A DNA stretch of 53,415 nt from a virus. The translations under genes were made by a program, and so were the position numbers. The stretch is from positions 1 through 53,415 of IMG/VR virus record IMGVR_UViG_3300031730_000059, one strand, 5' to 3'. This document shows positions 1-6,745 of the stretch, piece by piece. Each line of letters begins with the position of its first letter. The first letter of the stretch is position 1. The notes under the pieces were generated by a model. That model saw only the letters and a list, made by a program, of their open reading frames with translations, did not search any database and was not told the origin of the DNA.

Positions 1-158
1 CTCCGACGTTCGCCAGATCGACGCCGACATAACCGAGTCGCTGCTGGTGCTGCGTGAGGCCCTGAGCCCCATGGAAGGCTCGGCCGAAGACACGGCGATG
101 TGCGAGCTCGAAACCTTCGTCGCGGTGGCCCTGCGCGTGTTCTCCAAGACCAACCCCT
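1..158. repeat. Terminal direct repeat, left copy
   Basis: This stretch is repeated at 53258-53415 with one difference in 158 bases: A at 31 against C at 53288. The difference is a synonymous Ile codon change (ATA/ATC) inside the gene that crosses the junction. The simplest reading is a circular or circularly permuted genome assembled with an end overlap, so the unit is about 53,257 bp. A true short terminal repeat cannot be excluded. Confidence 0.9.
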
Positions 159-238
159 CGAAGCTGCGCAGCGAGAGCCGCAATGTCGAGATTCAGGCCC
201 GGCTTGACGGTATTCCGGTTCAACGAGGTGCAGCATGA
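2..238 (+). CDS. Small hypothetical phage protein (3' part; gene crosses the circular junction)
   Basis: This is the downstream part of the gene that starts with ATG at 53241. Joined across the terminal repeat, the product is 84 residues. It is hydrophilic, with no signal peptide or membrane segment and no motif I recognise. It follows the helicase gene by an ATGA overlap (53241-53244). Its own stop at 236-238 overlaps the start of the next gene, so it sits in a coupled early operon. Its place between a replicative helicase and RusA suggests a replication accessory role, which is only inference. Confidence 0.75.
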   Translation, partial: SDVRQIDADITESLLVLREALSPMEGSAEDTAMCELETFVAVALRVFSKTNPSKLRSESRNVEIQARLDGIPVQRGAA

Positions 239-486
239 CGACGACACAAGCCGCAGCGGCGCAGTGCAACGACTGCTCGTGCCCTTCGCAATTGATCGCA
301 TTGAACGGGGGCAAGTGCCCGCGCCGGCCGGTGGTTCCGCCCCTGACGCTCGACGACGAGATCGACGTGGCGACCTCTGAAGTTCCGGAGCGGCGCGGCG
401 TGCGCGGTGGTCGCCTCGTGCGGACGGTGATCGCGGTGCTGCTGGTCGCCGGTGGCGCGGTGCTTGTGTTCGGGTGGCCGCGATGA
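235..486 (+). CDS. Small single-pass membrane protein
   Basis: This 83-residue protein has a Cys-containing N-terminal part (CNDCSC around residues 11-16), an acidic middle, an Arg-rich stretch and a hydrophobic C-terminal segment of about 18 residues. That pattern suggests a C-terminal membrane anchor. The ATG overlaps the previous stop (ATGA) and has a GAGGTG ribosome site just upstream. I do not recognise a family. Confidence 0.65.
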   Translation: MTTTQAAAAQCNDCSCPSQLIALNGGKCPRRPVVPPLTLDDEIDVATSEVPERRGVRGGRLVRTVIAVLLVAGGAVLVFGWPR

Positions 487-935
487 TCGCCTTCACCGTC
501 CCAGGCCAGCCCCAAGGCAAGGGCAGGGCGAAGATCGTCAAGATAGGCGGCTTCTCGCGCATGGCCACGCCAGCGAAGACCGTGGCCTACGAAGGCCTTG
601 TTGCGCACGCGGCGCAGTTCGCCATGCGCTCGACTGGCCAGATCGAGCCGATGCAATGCGCCGTGTCGGTGAATCTCGCCATCGACTGCCAGGTACCTGC
701 GAGCTGGTCGCAGAAGAAGCAGCGCCAGGCGCTCGCAGGCGAAGTGTTCCCGACCACGAAGCCCGATGTGGACAACGTCGTGAAGGCCATCTTCGACGGG
801 CTGAACGGCGTGGTCTGGAAGGACGACGTGCAGGCGGTGGACTGCCGCATTCGAAAGCGCTACTCGGCCACGCCGGGTGTGCGGGTGGAGGTGTGGGCCA
901 TCGAGGCGCCGCTTCAAGAACGGATCGCTGCGTGA
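483..935 (+). CDS. rusA: RusA-type Holliday junction resolvase
   Basis: This 150-residue endodeoxyribonuclease of the RusA family resolves four-way junctions made during phage replication and recombination, so that linear DNA can be packaged. The N-terminal segment MIAFTVPGQPQGKGR is typical of the family. The metal-binding motif KPDVDN (residues 93-98) is followed by a lysine at 101 and WKDD (112-115), matching the catalytic aspartates known in RusA. I chose ATG 483 because it overlaps the previous stop (ATGA); an in-frame GTG at 474 is possible. RusA genes often sit at the end of the middle region just before terminase genes. Here the sugar cassette separates the two. Confidence 0.93.
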   Translation: MIAFTVPGQPQGKGRAKIVKIGGFSRMATPAKTVAYEGLVAHAAQFAMRSTGQIEPMQCAVSVNLAIDCQVPASWSQKKQRQALAGEVFPTTKPDVDNVVKAIFDGLNGVVWKDDVQAVDCRIRKRYSATPGVRVEVWAIEAPLQERIAA

Positions 936-1084
936 TGCTGATCTGCAAACCGAAAGGACGTGGCAATTGGAAGCCGATCTCTGTGTCGATCGAGGGCGAC
1001 CGCGTGTCGCCGATCTTGATCCGCGTGGGCGCCGAGTTGACGCTGGGCGGCATCGTGTTCCGGATCTGCAAGGTACTCACATGA
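935..1084 (+). CDS. Tiny hypothetical protein linking rusA to the sugar cassette
   Basis: This 49-residue, basic, beta-rich product contains two cysteines (positions 4 and 45) and no recognisable motif. Its ATG shares one base with the rusA stop, and its own stop overlaps the ATG of the PseB-like gene at 1081. This coupling on both sides is the main reason to call it real. Its function is unknown. Confidence 0.6.
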   Translation: MLICKPKGRGNWKPISVSIEGDRVSPILIRVGAELTLGGIVFRICKVLT

Positions 1085-1923
1085 AGTCAATTCTCGTCAC
1101 CGGCGGGGCCGGATTTTTCGGCCGCGGGTTCGTCCGCGAAGCGCTTGATCGAGGTGCTGAGCGCGTCTGCATCTTCTCGCGCGGCGAGTACCAGCAGGCG
1201 CTGATGCGCAGGGAGTTCGATGACGATTCCCGGCTGCGCTGGTTCATCGGCGATGTGAGATCGCAGGACCGCCTGGAAGAGGCGATGGATGGCATTGACG
1301 TGGTGGTGCACGCCGCCGCCTTGAAGCGCATCGAGGTCGGCTTCTACAACCCGGACGAAATGTTCGCGACCAACATCGACGGAACACGCAACGTGATCCG
1401 CGCGGCGAAGCGTGCCGGTGTTCGAAAGGTCATCGGCCTGTCTTCCGACAAGGCCTTCGAGCCTTGCAGCGCGTACGGAATCAGCAAGGCCGGCGCCGAA
1501 TGCTTGATCCTGGCGGCGAACAACACGCGAGGGGCATCGGGCCCGATCTTCGCCGCGGTGCGCTACGGCAACGTGTGGAACAGCACCGGCTCAATCGTGC
1601 CGACCTGGCGCGCACGCATCGCTGGCGGTGGTGTCGACTTGCCTGTCACCGACCCGGAATGCACTCGCTTCTTCATGCGGCGTGCCGAGGCGGTAGAGCT
1701 CGTGATGGAGACCGCCGACACGATGCGCGGCGGCGAACTCGCGATTCCTGCATTGCCGGCGTTCCGTGTGGGTGACTTGGCCGCGGCGTTCGGCCTTCCG
1801 ATGGCGCTGACTGGCCTTTCCGAGTTCGAGAAGAAGCACGAGTCGATGGGCCCCGGCAACAGCAGCGATCGCGCGCGGCGCATGTCCGTGGCCGAACTAC
1901 GGGAGGCGCTCTGTGAAGCATGA
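1081..1923 (+). CDS. pseB: PseB/FlaA1-like UDP-GlcNAc 4,6-dehydratase (SDR family)
   Basis: This 280-residue extended SDR enzyme should catalyse the first step of pseudaminic acid synthesis: inverting 4,6-dehydration of UDP-GlcNAc to the 4-keto-6-deoxy-L sugar. The NAD(P)-binding glycine motif is at residues 8-14 (GGAGFFG). The catalytic Asp-Lys pair (D123, K124) is followed by Y132 and K136 in SSDKAFEPCSAYGISK. The Asp to Tyr spacing of nine matches the FlaA1/PseB class rather than ordinary SDR epimerases. GNVWNSTGSIVP is another class-typical segment. It is somewhat shorter than bacterial PseB (about 330), but the core looks intact. The start overlaps the previous stop by four bases. Confidence 0.88.
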   Translation: MKSILVTGGAGFFGRGFVREALDRGAERVCIFSRGEYQQALMRREFDDDSRLRWFIGDVRSQDRLEEAMDGIDVVVHAAALKRIEVGFYNPDEMFATNIDGTRNVIRAAKRAGVRKVIGLSSDKAFEPCSAYGISKAGAECLILAANNTRGASGPIFAAVRYGNVWNSTGSIVPTWRARIAGGGVDLPVTDPECTRFFMRRAEAVELVMETADTMRGGELAIPALPAFRVGDLAAAFGLPMALTGLSEFEKKHESMGPGNSSDRARRMSVAELREALCEA

Positions 1924-2542
1924 CCCGCACGCGGTGACGCGCGAGTTCGAGGCCGCGCTCTGCGCCTACACCGGCGCTCGGTTCGCGGTGACGACCACGA
2001 GCTGCACGCAGGCGATCCTGATGGCGCTGGCGTGGCACCGTCGGCTATTTGGGGACGTTGACGACGGCCTTCCTGGGCCCTTTGTGACCATGCCGAAGCT
2101 GTCCTATGTTGGCGTTCCTGCAAGCGTGCGCAGTGCGGGCTTTGATGTTGAGTTCCGAGACCAAGACTGGATGGGTGAGTATTGGTTCGACCCACTGCCA
2201 GTTATTGACTCTGCCCGAAGGTTCACCTTTGGGATGCACTACCCCGACACGTTCCGGTGCGTCAGCTTTCACTGGGGCAAGACGCTCGGCCTGAGCCAGG
2301 GCGGAGCCATCCTTCACGACAACCCCGAGGCCGATGCGTGGCTCCGGCGCGCGCGCTTCGATGGCCGAACCGAAGGGGCCGACCCGAAGGACGACCAGGT
2401 GCAGTACCCGAGCTGGCACGCCTACCTCTCGCCTGAAGTCGCTGCGCACGGGCTGATGAAGTTGTCGATGCTGCCCAAGCACAACGCGGACTTGCCGCGC
2501 AGCGACTACCCCGATCTGTCTACCCTGAAAGCCTTCCAATGA
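1913..2542 (+). CDS. pseC: PseC-like DegT/DnrJ/EryC1 aminotransferase, compact form
   Basis: This PLP-dependent sugar aminotransferase of the DegT/DnrJ/EryC1/StrS family is expected to aminate the 4-keto product of the preceding dehydratase. The likely PLP-binding lysine is K123 in SFHWGKTLGLSQGGAI, and the pyridine-binding Asp is D99 in VIDSARR. At 209 residues it is much shorter than the usual 370 or so. The C-terminal small domain is largely missing, and the stop overlaps the next ATG cleanly, so this is not an obvious frameshift. It could be a minimal but active enzyme, a subunit needing a host partner, or inactive. The GTG start has a GGGAGG site upstream and overlaps the PseB-like gene by 11 bases. 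Confidence 0.8.
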   Translation: MKHDPHAVTREFEAALCAYTGARFAVTTTSCTQAILMALAWHRRLFGDVDDGLPGPFVTMPKLSYVGVPASVRSAGFDVEFRDQDWMGEYWFDPLPVIDSARRFTFGMHYPDTFRCVSFHWGKTLGLSQGGAILHDNPEADAWLRRARFDGRTEGADPKDDQVQYPSWHAYLSPEVAAHGLMKLSMLPKHNADLPRSDYPDLSTLKAFQ

Positions 2543-2922
2543 GCGACGAAATCGGCGAGCGCCAGATTCGCACAGACATCGAAATGCAGGTCGTCGCGCG
2601 AGATCGGAAGGTCTGGCTGCTCTTCAACGAAGAGGACCAGCAGACCCACGAGAAGCGCCCGGCGCACACGGCCAACTTCATCCTGTCGGCGCCCGATGCA
2701 TTGACCATGTCGGCGCTGATTGCTGATCTCGCCTTCGAGGCCGAGAGCGGGCTGAAGTCCGCCAGCGGTGCGCTGAAGGCCGAGTTAATCGAGCGCCACC
2801 GCACGAAGCTGGTGGACCGCCTGAGCGTGGTCTTCAACTCGATGCGCGAGAAGAAGACCACCAACAACCGCCAGCTCGCGAAGCAGGTCGTCGACATCTG
2901 CATGGGCGAGGTCTTCAATTGA
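2539..2922 (+). CDS. Unknown protein inside the nonulosonic acid cassette
   Basis: This 127-residue soluble protein is rich in charged helices in its second half and has no signal peptide, membrane segment or motif I can name. It starts by an ATGA overlap with the aminotransferase gene and ends by a TTGA overlap with the cytidylyltransferase gene, so it is transcribed and probably translated with the pathway. It may be a phage gene that predates the cassette or an accessory subunit, for example a partner of the short aminotransferase. No evidence decides between these. Confidence 0.7.
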   Translation: MSDEIGERQIRTDIEMQVVARDRKVWLLFNEEDQQTHEKRPAHTANFILSAPDALTMSALIADLAFEAESGLKSASGALKAELIERHRTKLVDRLSVVFNSMREKKTTNNRQLAKQVVDICMGEVFN

Positions 2923-3482
2923 ACGTGGCGATCATCCCGGCGCGCGGCGGCTCAGTCAGGGTGCCGCGCAAGAACGTGCGCGACTTCCGCGGCAAGCCGA
3001 TGCTGTGCTATCCGATCGAGGCGGCCAAGGCCTCGAATCTGTTCCAGCTGGTCGTGGTGAGCACCGACGACGACGAGATCGAGCAGGTCGCGCTCGAAGC
3101 GGGTGCTGTCGTCATGCGCCGCCCCACCGACGACGGCACGAAGGGCACGCAGGAGATCGCACGCGACGTGCTGCTGCAGTTGCCGCAGGCGCACTTCGCG
3201 TGCGTGATCTATCCGTGCTCGCCTCTGCTGCTGGCGGCTGACCTGGCGCGTGGGGTGCAAGCGCTGCGGGGCCTCTGCTACGTGATGTCGACATACCCGG
3301 ACGGCGCCGACGCTGGCTGCTTCTACTGGGGCCGCGCGCAGGCTTTCCGCGAGGGGTTGTCTCTCGATCACCCGTCGACGGTGTTCGTGCCGCTTCCGGC
3401 CGAGCGCTGCATCGACATCAACACCATCGGGGACTGGCATGTCGCCGAGTCCAAGTACGACGCCTTGAGGAGGGCACCATGA
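2919..3482 (+). CDS. pseF: PseF/NeuA-like CMP-nonulosonate cytidylyltransferase
   Basis: This 187-residue nucleotidyltransferase should activate the nine-carbon sugar with CTP. The family signature IIPARGGSVRVPRKN (residues 5-19), with its CTP-binding Arg and Lys residues, and the following GKPMLCYPIEAA are characteristic of PseF, NeuA and KdsB-type enzymes. The acidic C-terminal segment CIDINTIGDW fits the metal and sugar site. The length is a little below the usual 220-230. Translation probably starts at TTG 2919, seven bases after a GAGG site and overlapping the previous stop; GTG 2925 is an alternative. The cassette context favours pseudaminate over Kdo or sialate. Confidence 0.88.
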   Translation: MNVAIIPARGGSVRVPRKNVRDFRGKPMLCYPIEAAKASNLFQLVVVSTDDDEIEQVALEAGAVVMRRPTDDGTKGTQEIARDVLLQLPQAHFACVIYPCSPLLLAADLARGVQALRGLCYVMSTYPDGADAGCFYWGRAQAFREGLSLDHPSTVFVPLPAERCIDINTIGDWHVAESKYDALRRAP

Positions 3483-4060
3483 ACGCGACCGAGGAATTCT
3501 GGCAGGGGCCGTTCGGCTCCGACTACACCGCCCGCAACCGTGTGGACTGGCAGGAGCGCGTGCCGTTCTGGCAGCACATCGTCGACCTGACCGAGGCCAG
3601 CAGCTTCCTGGATGTCGGCACCAACGCCGGCTGGAACCTGCATGCGCTGCGCTCCATCAACAAGGACTTCATGATGTCCGGGGTCGACATCAACCAGGAA
3701 GCGCTGCGCGAAGCGAAGGCCGCGGGCTTCGATGTCGAAGAGATGCCGGCGCACGCGGTGGCCGAGTTCTTCGGGCCGGGCGCGGCCGAGCTTGTCGTCA
3801 CATCCGGCGTGCTGATCCACATCGCGCCCGACGACCTGCCGCAGACCCTGGCGGCACTGCACGACGTGAGCTCACGCTACGTGCTGGCGATCGAGTACGC
3901 CGGCGAGGTCGAGCAGGAGGTCGAGTACCGCGGCAACGCCGGCAAGCTCTGGCGCCGGCCGTTCGGCGAGCTGTACATGGCGCGCGGCCTGAGTCTGGTC
4001 GAGACCGGGGTAGCGCAGGGGTTCAAGGACTGCCACTACTGGCTGATGGAGAAGTCGTGA
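3479..4060 (+). CDS. Pseudaminic acid biosynthesis-associated methylase
   Basis: This 193-residue class I SAM-dependent methyltransferase starts with TEEFWQGPFGSDYTARN, closely matching the N-terminus of the Pse-associated methylase family (Pse_Me-ase). SAM motif I is FLDVGTNAGWN (residues 43-53), and the acidic residue after the second strand is in GVDINQE. Members occur in bacterial pse clusters, but their acceptor is not well established; O- or N-methylation of the nonulosonic acid is inferred. It overlaps its neighbours by four bases upstream and one downstream. Confidence 0.85.
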   Translation: MNATEEFWQGPFGSDYTARNRVDWQERVPFWQHIVDLTEASSFLDVGTNAGWNLHALRSINKDFMMSGVDINQEALREAKAAGFDVEEMPAHAVAEFFGPGAAELVVTSGVLIHIAPDDLPQTLAALHDVSSRYVLAIEYAGEVEQEVEYRGNAGKLWRRPFGELYMARGLSLVETGVAQGFKDCHYWLMEKS

Positions 4061-5100
4061 TGTTGCGCTGCACCTGCTGCGTGATGCCTTCGACGAGGCC
4101 CGACACCCCCTTCATCGACGGCGAGTGCTCGGCCTGCATCAGCTTCAAGCGCCGACCGACGATCGATTGGGCCGAGCGCAAGGCCCAGTTGCTGCAGTTG
4201 CTCGACCGCCACGACGGCCGCTGCATCGTGCCCAGCTCGGGCGGCAAGGACTCGACCTATCAAGTGCTGACGCTGCTCGAACTCGGCGCTGACGTGACCG
4301 TGGTGACGGCGCGCACGTGCCACCTGACGCCACTCGGGCGGGCGAACATCGACAACCTCGCACACTACGCCCGCACGATCGAGGTGGTTCCGAACATGTC
4401 GGTGCGCGCGAAATTGAACCGCCTGGGCCTGGAGATGGTCGGCGACATCAGCTGGCCCGAGCACGCGGCGATCTTCAGCACGCCGTTCAACGTCGCGCTC
4501 GATCTCGGCATCAACCTGATCTTCTACGGCGAGAACCCGCAGGATCAGTACGGTGGGCCTGTGGGAAGCGAAGAGGCCAAGCAACTGACGATGCGCTGGC
4601 GCTCGGAGTTCGGCGGCTTCCTCGGACTGCGGCCCGGTGACTTCGTCGGCATGGAGGGGATCACCGAGCGCGACATGGAGGACTACATGGTCCGCACCAA
4701 CCAGTCGGCGCCGATCGAGGCTCACTTTCTCGGGCAGTACCTGCCGTGGGACAGCCGGCAGAACGCCGAGGTCGCCGAGCGTGCTGGCATGCGCACGCAG
4801 TACACCCCGCCGAGCGCGGCGAACTGGTGGCGAAGCGAGAACCTCGACAACGCGCAGACCGGCCTGCACGATCACTTCATGCACGCGAAGTTCGGCTTCG
4901 GCCGCGGGTGCCAGCAGATCAGCGTAGATGTGCGGGCCGGGCGCGTCGGGCGCGAGGCGGCGCTGCAGTGGGTCGAACATCACGACCACCTGTTTCCGAC
5001 GATGTACGCCGGGGTCTCGGTCGACGAGGTGCTAGACCGGATTGGTGTGGCGCGGTATCGGCTGAATCAGCTGTTGGAGCAGTTCGGCCATGCTGGCTAA
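4060..5100 (+). CDS. N-acetyl sugar amidotransferase (WbuX/PseA/WbpG family)
   Basis: This 346-residue enzyme uses ATP to convert an N-acetyl group to an acetamidino group on a nonulosonic acid or related sugar, with ammonia from a glutaminase partner. It has an N-terminal zinc-type cysteine pattern (Cys 4, 6, 7, 23 and 26) and the PP-loop ATP pyrophosphatase motif SGGKDS (residues 60-65). RCTCCVMPSTRPDTPFI is the usual opening of the family. I prefer ATG 4060, eight bases after GGAG, to the GTG at 4057. The HisF-like partner follows directly, but no HisH-like glutaminase is visible in the window, so ammonia may come from a host subunit or free pool. Confidence 0.86.
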   Translation: MLRCTCCVMPSTRPDTPFIDGECSACISFKRRPTIDWAERKAQLLQLLDRHDGRCIVPSSGGKDSTYQVLTLLELGADVTVVTARTCHLTPLGRANIDNLAHYARTIEVVPNMSVRAKLNRLGLEMVGDISWPEHAAIFSTPFNVALDLGINLIFYGENPQDQYGGPVGSEEAKQLTMRWRSEFGGFLGLRPGDFVGMEGITERDMEDYMVRTNQSAPIEAHFLGQYLPWDSRQNAEVAERAGMRTQYTPPSAANWWRSENLDNAQTGLHDHFMHAKFGFGRGCQQISVDVRAGRVGREAALQWVEHHDHLFPTMYAGVSVDEVLDRIGVARYRLNQLLEQFGHAG

Positions 5101-5833
5101 ACGAGTCATCCCCACCATGCTCGTGCGAGGCCGAACGCTGGTGAAAGGTGAGCGCTTCAACTCCTGGCGCAGCATCGGCCACGCGCTTCAGGCCGCGAAA
5201 GTGCATGCAGCCCGCGGCGTGGATGAACTCTGCATTCTGGACATCTCCGCGACTGCTGAGGGCAGGAGCCCAGACCTTGATCTGGTGCGTGAGCTGTCCG
5301 AGGGCTGCTTCATCCCGATCACCGTGGGCGGCGGGGTGCGCACGCTGCACGACATCGACGCGCTGCTGCGCGCCGGCGCGGACAAGGTGGCGATTTGCAC
5401 CGGCTACTGGGAGGAGGCCGGTCTCATCAAGCAGGCCGCTGAGCGGTTCGGCCGCCAGGCAATCACAGCCTGCATCGAGGCGACAGAGGACGGCGGCACG
5501 TCGAAGCGTAGCGGCACGTCGCGGTCGATCGTTCCGCCTTCGATCGCGGCTATCGCGCTCGACCGATCGGGCGCCGGCGAGATCCTGCTGTCCAGCGTTC
5601 ACCGCGACGGCACCCTGCAGGGCTACGACCTCGACCTGATCCGCGAAGTCTCCGAAGCGGTATCCATTCCGGTGATTGCCTCCGGTGGGTGCGGCTCCTA
5701 CGATCACATGCTGGCCGCCTTCAAGGCCGGCGCGGACGCTTGCGCAGCTGGCGCCATGTTCGCGTTCACCGATGCAACTCCGAGGGGGGCTGCTCAATTC
5801 CTCAAACGCAACAACATCGAGGTTCGAGTATGA
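5090..5833 (+). CDS. HisF-like glycosyl amidation-associated protein (WbuZ type)
   Basis: This 247-residue (beta-alpha)8 barrel protein is related to the HisF cyclase subunit. ITVGGGVRTLHDIDALLRAGADKV and the late GDG-like repeat around IPVIASGGCGSYDHM are barrel phosphate-binding elements. The N-terminal strand reads RVIPTMLVRGRTLVK and lacks the HisF catalytic Asp at its usual place, as in WbuZ-type proteins of surface-sugar clusters. Paired with the preceding amidotransferase, it most likely channels ammonia for sugar amidination rather than making histidine. Overlap with the upstream gene is 11 bases, and its stop overlaps the next ATG. Confidence 0.83.
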   Translation: MLAKRVIPTMLVRGRTLVKGERFNSWRSIGHALQAAKVHAARGVDELCILDISATAEGRSPDLDLVRELSEGCFIPITVGGGVRTLHDIDALLRAGADKVAICTGYWEEAGLIKQAAERFGRQAITACIEATEDGGTSKRSGTSRSIVPPSIAAIALDRSGAGEILLSSVHRDGTLQGYDLDLIREVSEAVSIPVIASGGCGSYDHMLAAFKAGADACAAGAMFAFTDATPRGAAQFLKRNNIEVRV

Positions 5834-6126
5834 AGAAGCTGATTCTCCTGAGCGTGGTCGCGCTCGCTGGCTGCGGTAGTTTTCCGCTGGGCACGTCCTA
5901 CCCACAGCAAGGGCAGACCCAAGCCCAGACTGACCAGAACATCCTGGTGTGCAAAGACCGCGCGAAGGATGAAGCCAACACCGACGCCCGCGTCGCCGGC
6001 TCGTTCGTGGCCGGCTTGACCATCATCGGCGCGCCAATCGCCATTGCCGAGGAGCGGCGCAAGCAGCGCGAAGTCTTCGCGCAATGCATGACGGAGCGCG
6101 GGTACAAAGTCACGCCGCCGCAATGA
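5830..6126 (+). CDS. Small lipoprotein
   Basis: This 98-residue protein has a clear lipoprotein signal: MKK, a hydrophobic core and a lipobox LAGC ending at Cys15. After processing it begins Cys-Gly-Ser, which favours outer-membrane sorting by the +2 rule. The mature part has a Gln-rich linker, a Gly/Ala hydrophobic patch (residues 56-77) and a second Cys near the end. It is coupled to the HisF-like gene by ATGA. It could act in superinfection exclusion or envelope modification; the function is unknown. Confidence 0.78.
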   Translation: MKKLILLSVVALAGCGSFPLGTSYPQQGQTQAQTDQNILVCKDRAKDEANTDARVAGSFVAGLTIIGAPIAIAEERRKQREVFAQCMTERGYKVTPPQ

Positions 6127-6347
6127 ACAGGATCATCGTCAGCGCGTTCTTTGCTGGGCTGCTGGCCTTCGTGTGGTTGTCGTTCTGGCTGGTCGAGCAC
6201 TGGCCATTCGGCCCGAGCAGCTGGTCCGAGATGCCCAACTGGATGCAAGTGCCGTACTGGCTGACGATGATCGTCGCGGCACCCCTGTTCGCCTGGTGCT
6301 GCGCGCGGCTTGTCGCGCTGCTCCTGAAGGGAAGGCACCGAAAGTGA
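6123..6347 (+). CDS. Small two-pass membrane protein
   Basis: This 74-residue protein has two predicted membrane helices (about residues 3-24 and 46-68) separated by a Trp/Pro-rich loop, and a basic C-terminus. The ATG overlaps the lipoprotein stop, and its own stop overlaps the GTG of the acetyltransferase. The pairing with a lipoprotein suggests an envelope-located pair, such as an exclusion module or a cassette-linked membrane factor. No family is recognised. Confidence 0.7.
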   Translation: MNRIIVSAFFAGLLAFVWLSFWLVEHWPFGPSSWSEMPNWMQVPYWLTMIVAAPLFAWCCARLVALLLKGRHRK

Positions 6348-6745
6348 ACCTGCACGACCTCTACACCGACCCGCAGATGTGGGGGTTGCCCTACCAACTC
6401 CTCAAGGAACGCGAGCCCCACCAGAACATCAGCCACCGCGCGATGCCGACGTGGGAGCAGCACTGTGCCTTCATCCGATCGAAGCCGTACGACGCGTGGT
6501 ACTGGTTCAACTCGCCGGCGCAGTTCGAGGCGGGGTGCATCTACGTCACGAAGCGGCGCGAGATCGGCATCGCGGTGCTGAAGAAGCACCGCGGGCAGGG
6601 GTTGGCGCGTGAGGCGGTGCTCGAAGTGATGCGCCGCCATCCAGGCCGGCTGCTCGCCAACATCAATCCGGACAACGAGCCTTCGAAGCGCCTCTTCGCG
6701 TCAATCGGCTTCAGCCATCTGCAGGTAACCTATGCGCACGAATAG
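6344..6745 (+). CDS. GNAT acetyltransferase, PseH-like role
   Basis: This 133-residue GNAT-fold protein carries the acetyl-CoA binding motif in LKKHRGQGLAREAV and a C-terminal segment NPDNEPSKRLFASIGF typical of the fold. In the pathway an acetyltransferase must N-acetylate the 4-amino sugar made by the PseC step before hydrolysis and condensation, and this is the only candidate in the cassette. That assignment rests on context, because the sequence is not a close match to characterised PseH. The start is GTG 6344, overlapping the upstream stop, and it overlaps the synthase gene by 14 bases. Confidence 0.78.
   Translation: MNLHDLYTDPQMWGLPYQLLKEREPHQNISHRAMPTWEQHCAFIRSKPYDAWYWFNSPAQFEAGCIYVTKRREIGIAVLKKHRGQGLAREAVLEVMRRHPGRLLANINPDNEPSKRLFASIGFSHLQVTYAHE

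Noticed and set aside
5090-5833. HisF of histidine biosynthesis
   Set aside because: The HisF-type catalytic Asp of the first strand is not in its place, and the gene follows a WbuX-like amidotransferase. A surface-sugar amidation role fits better.
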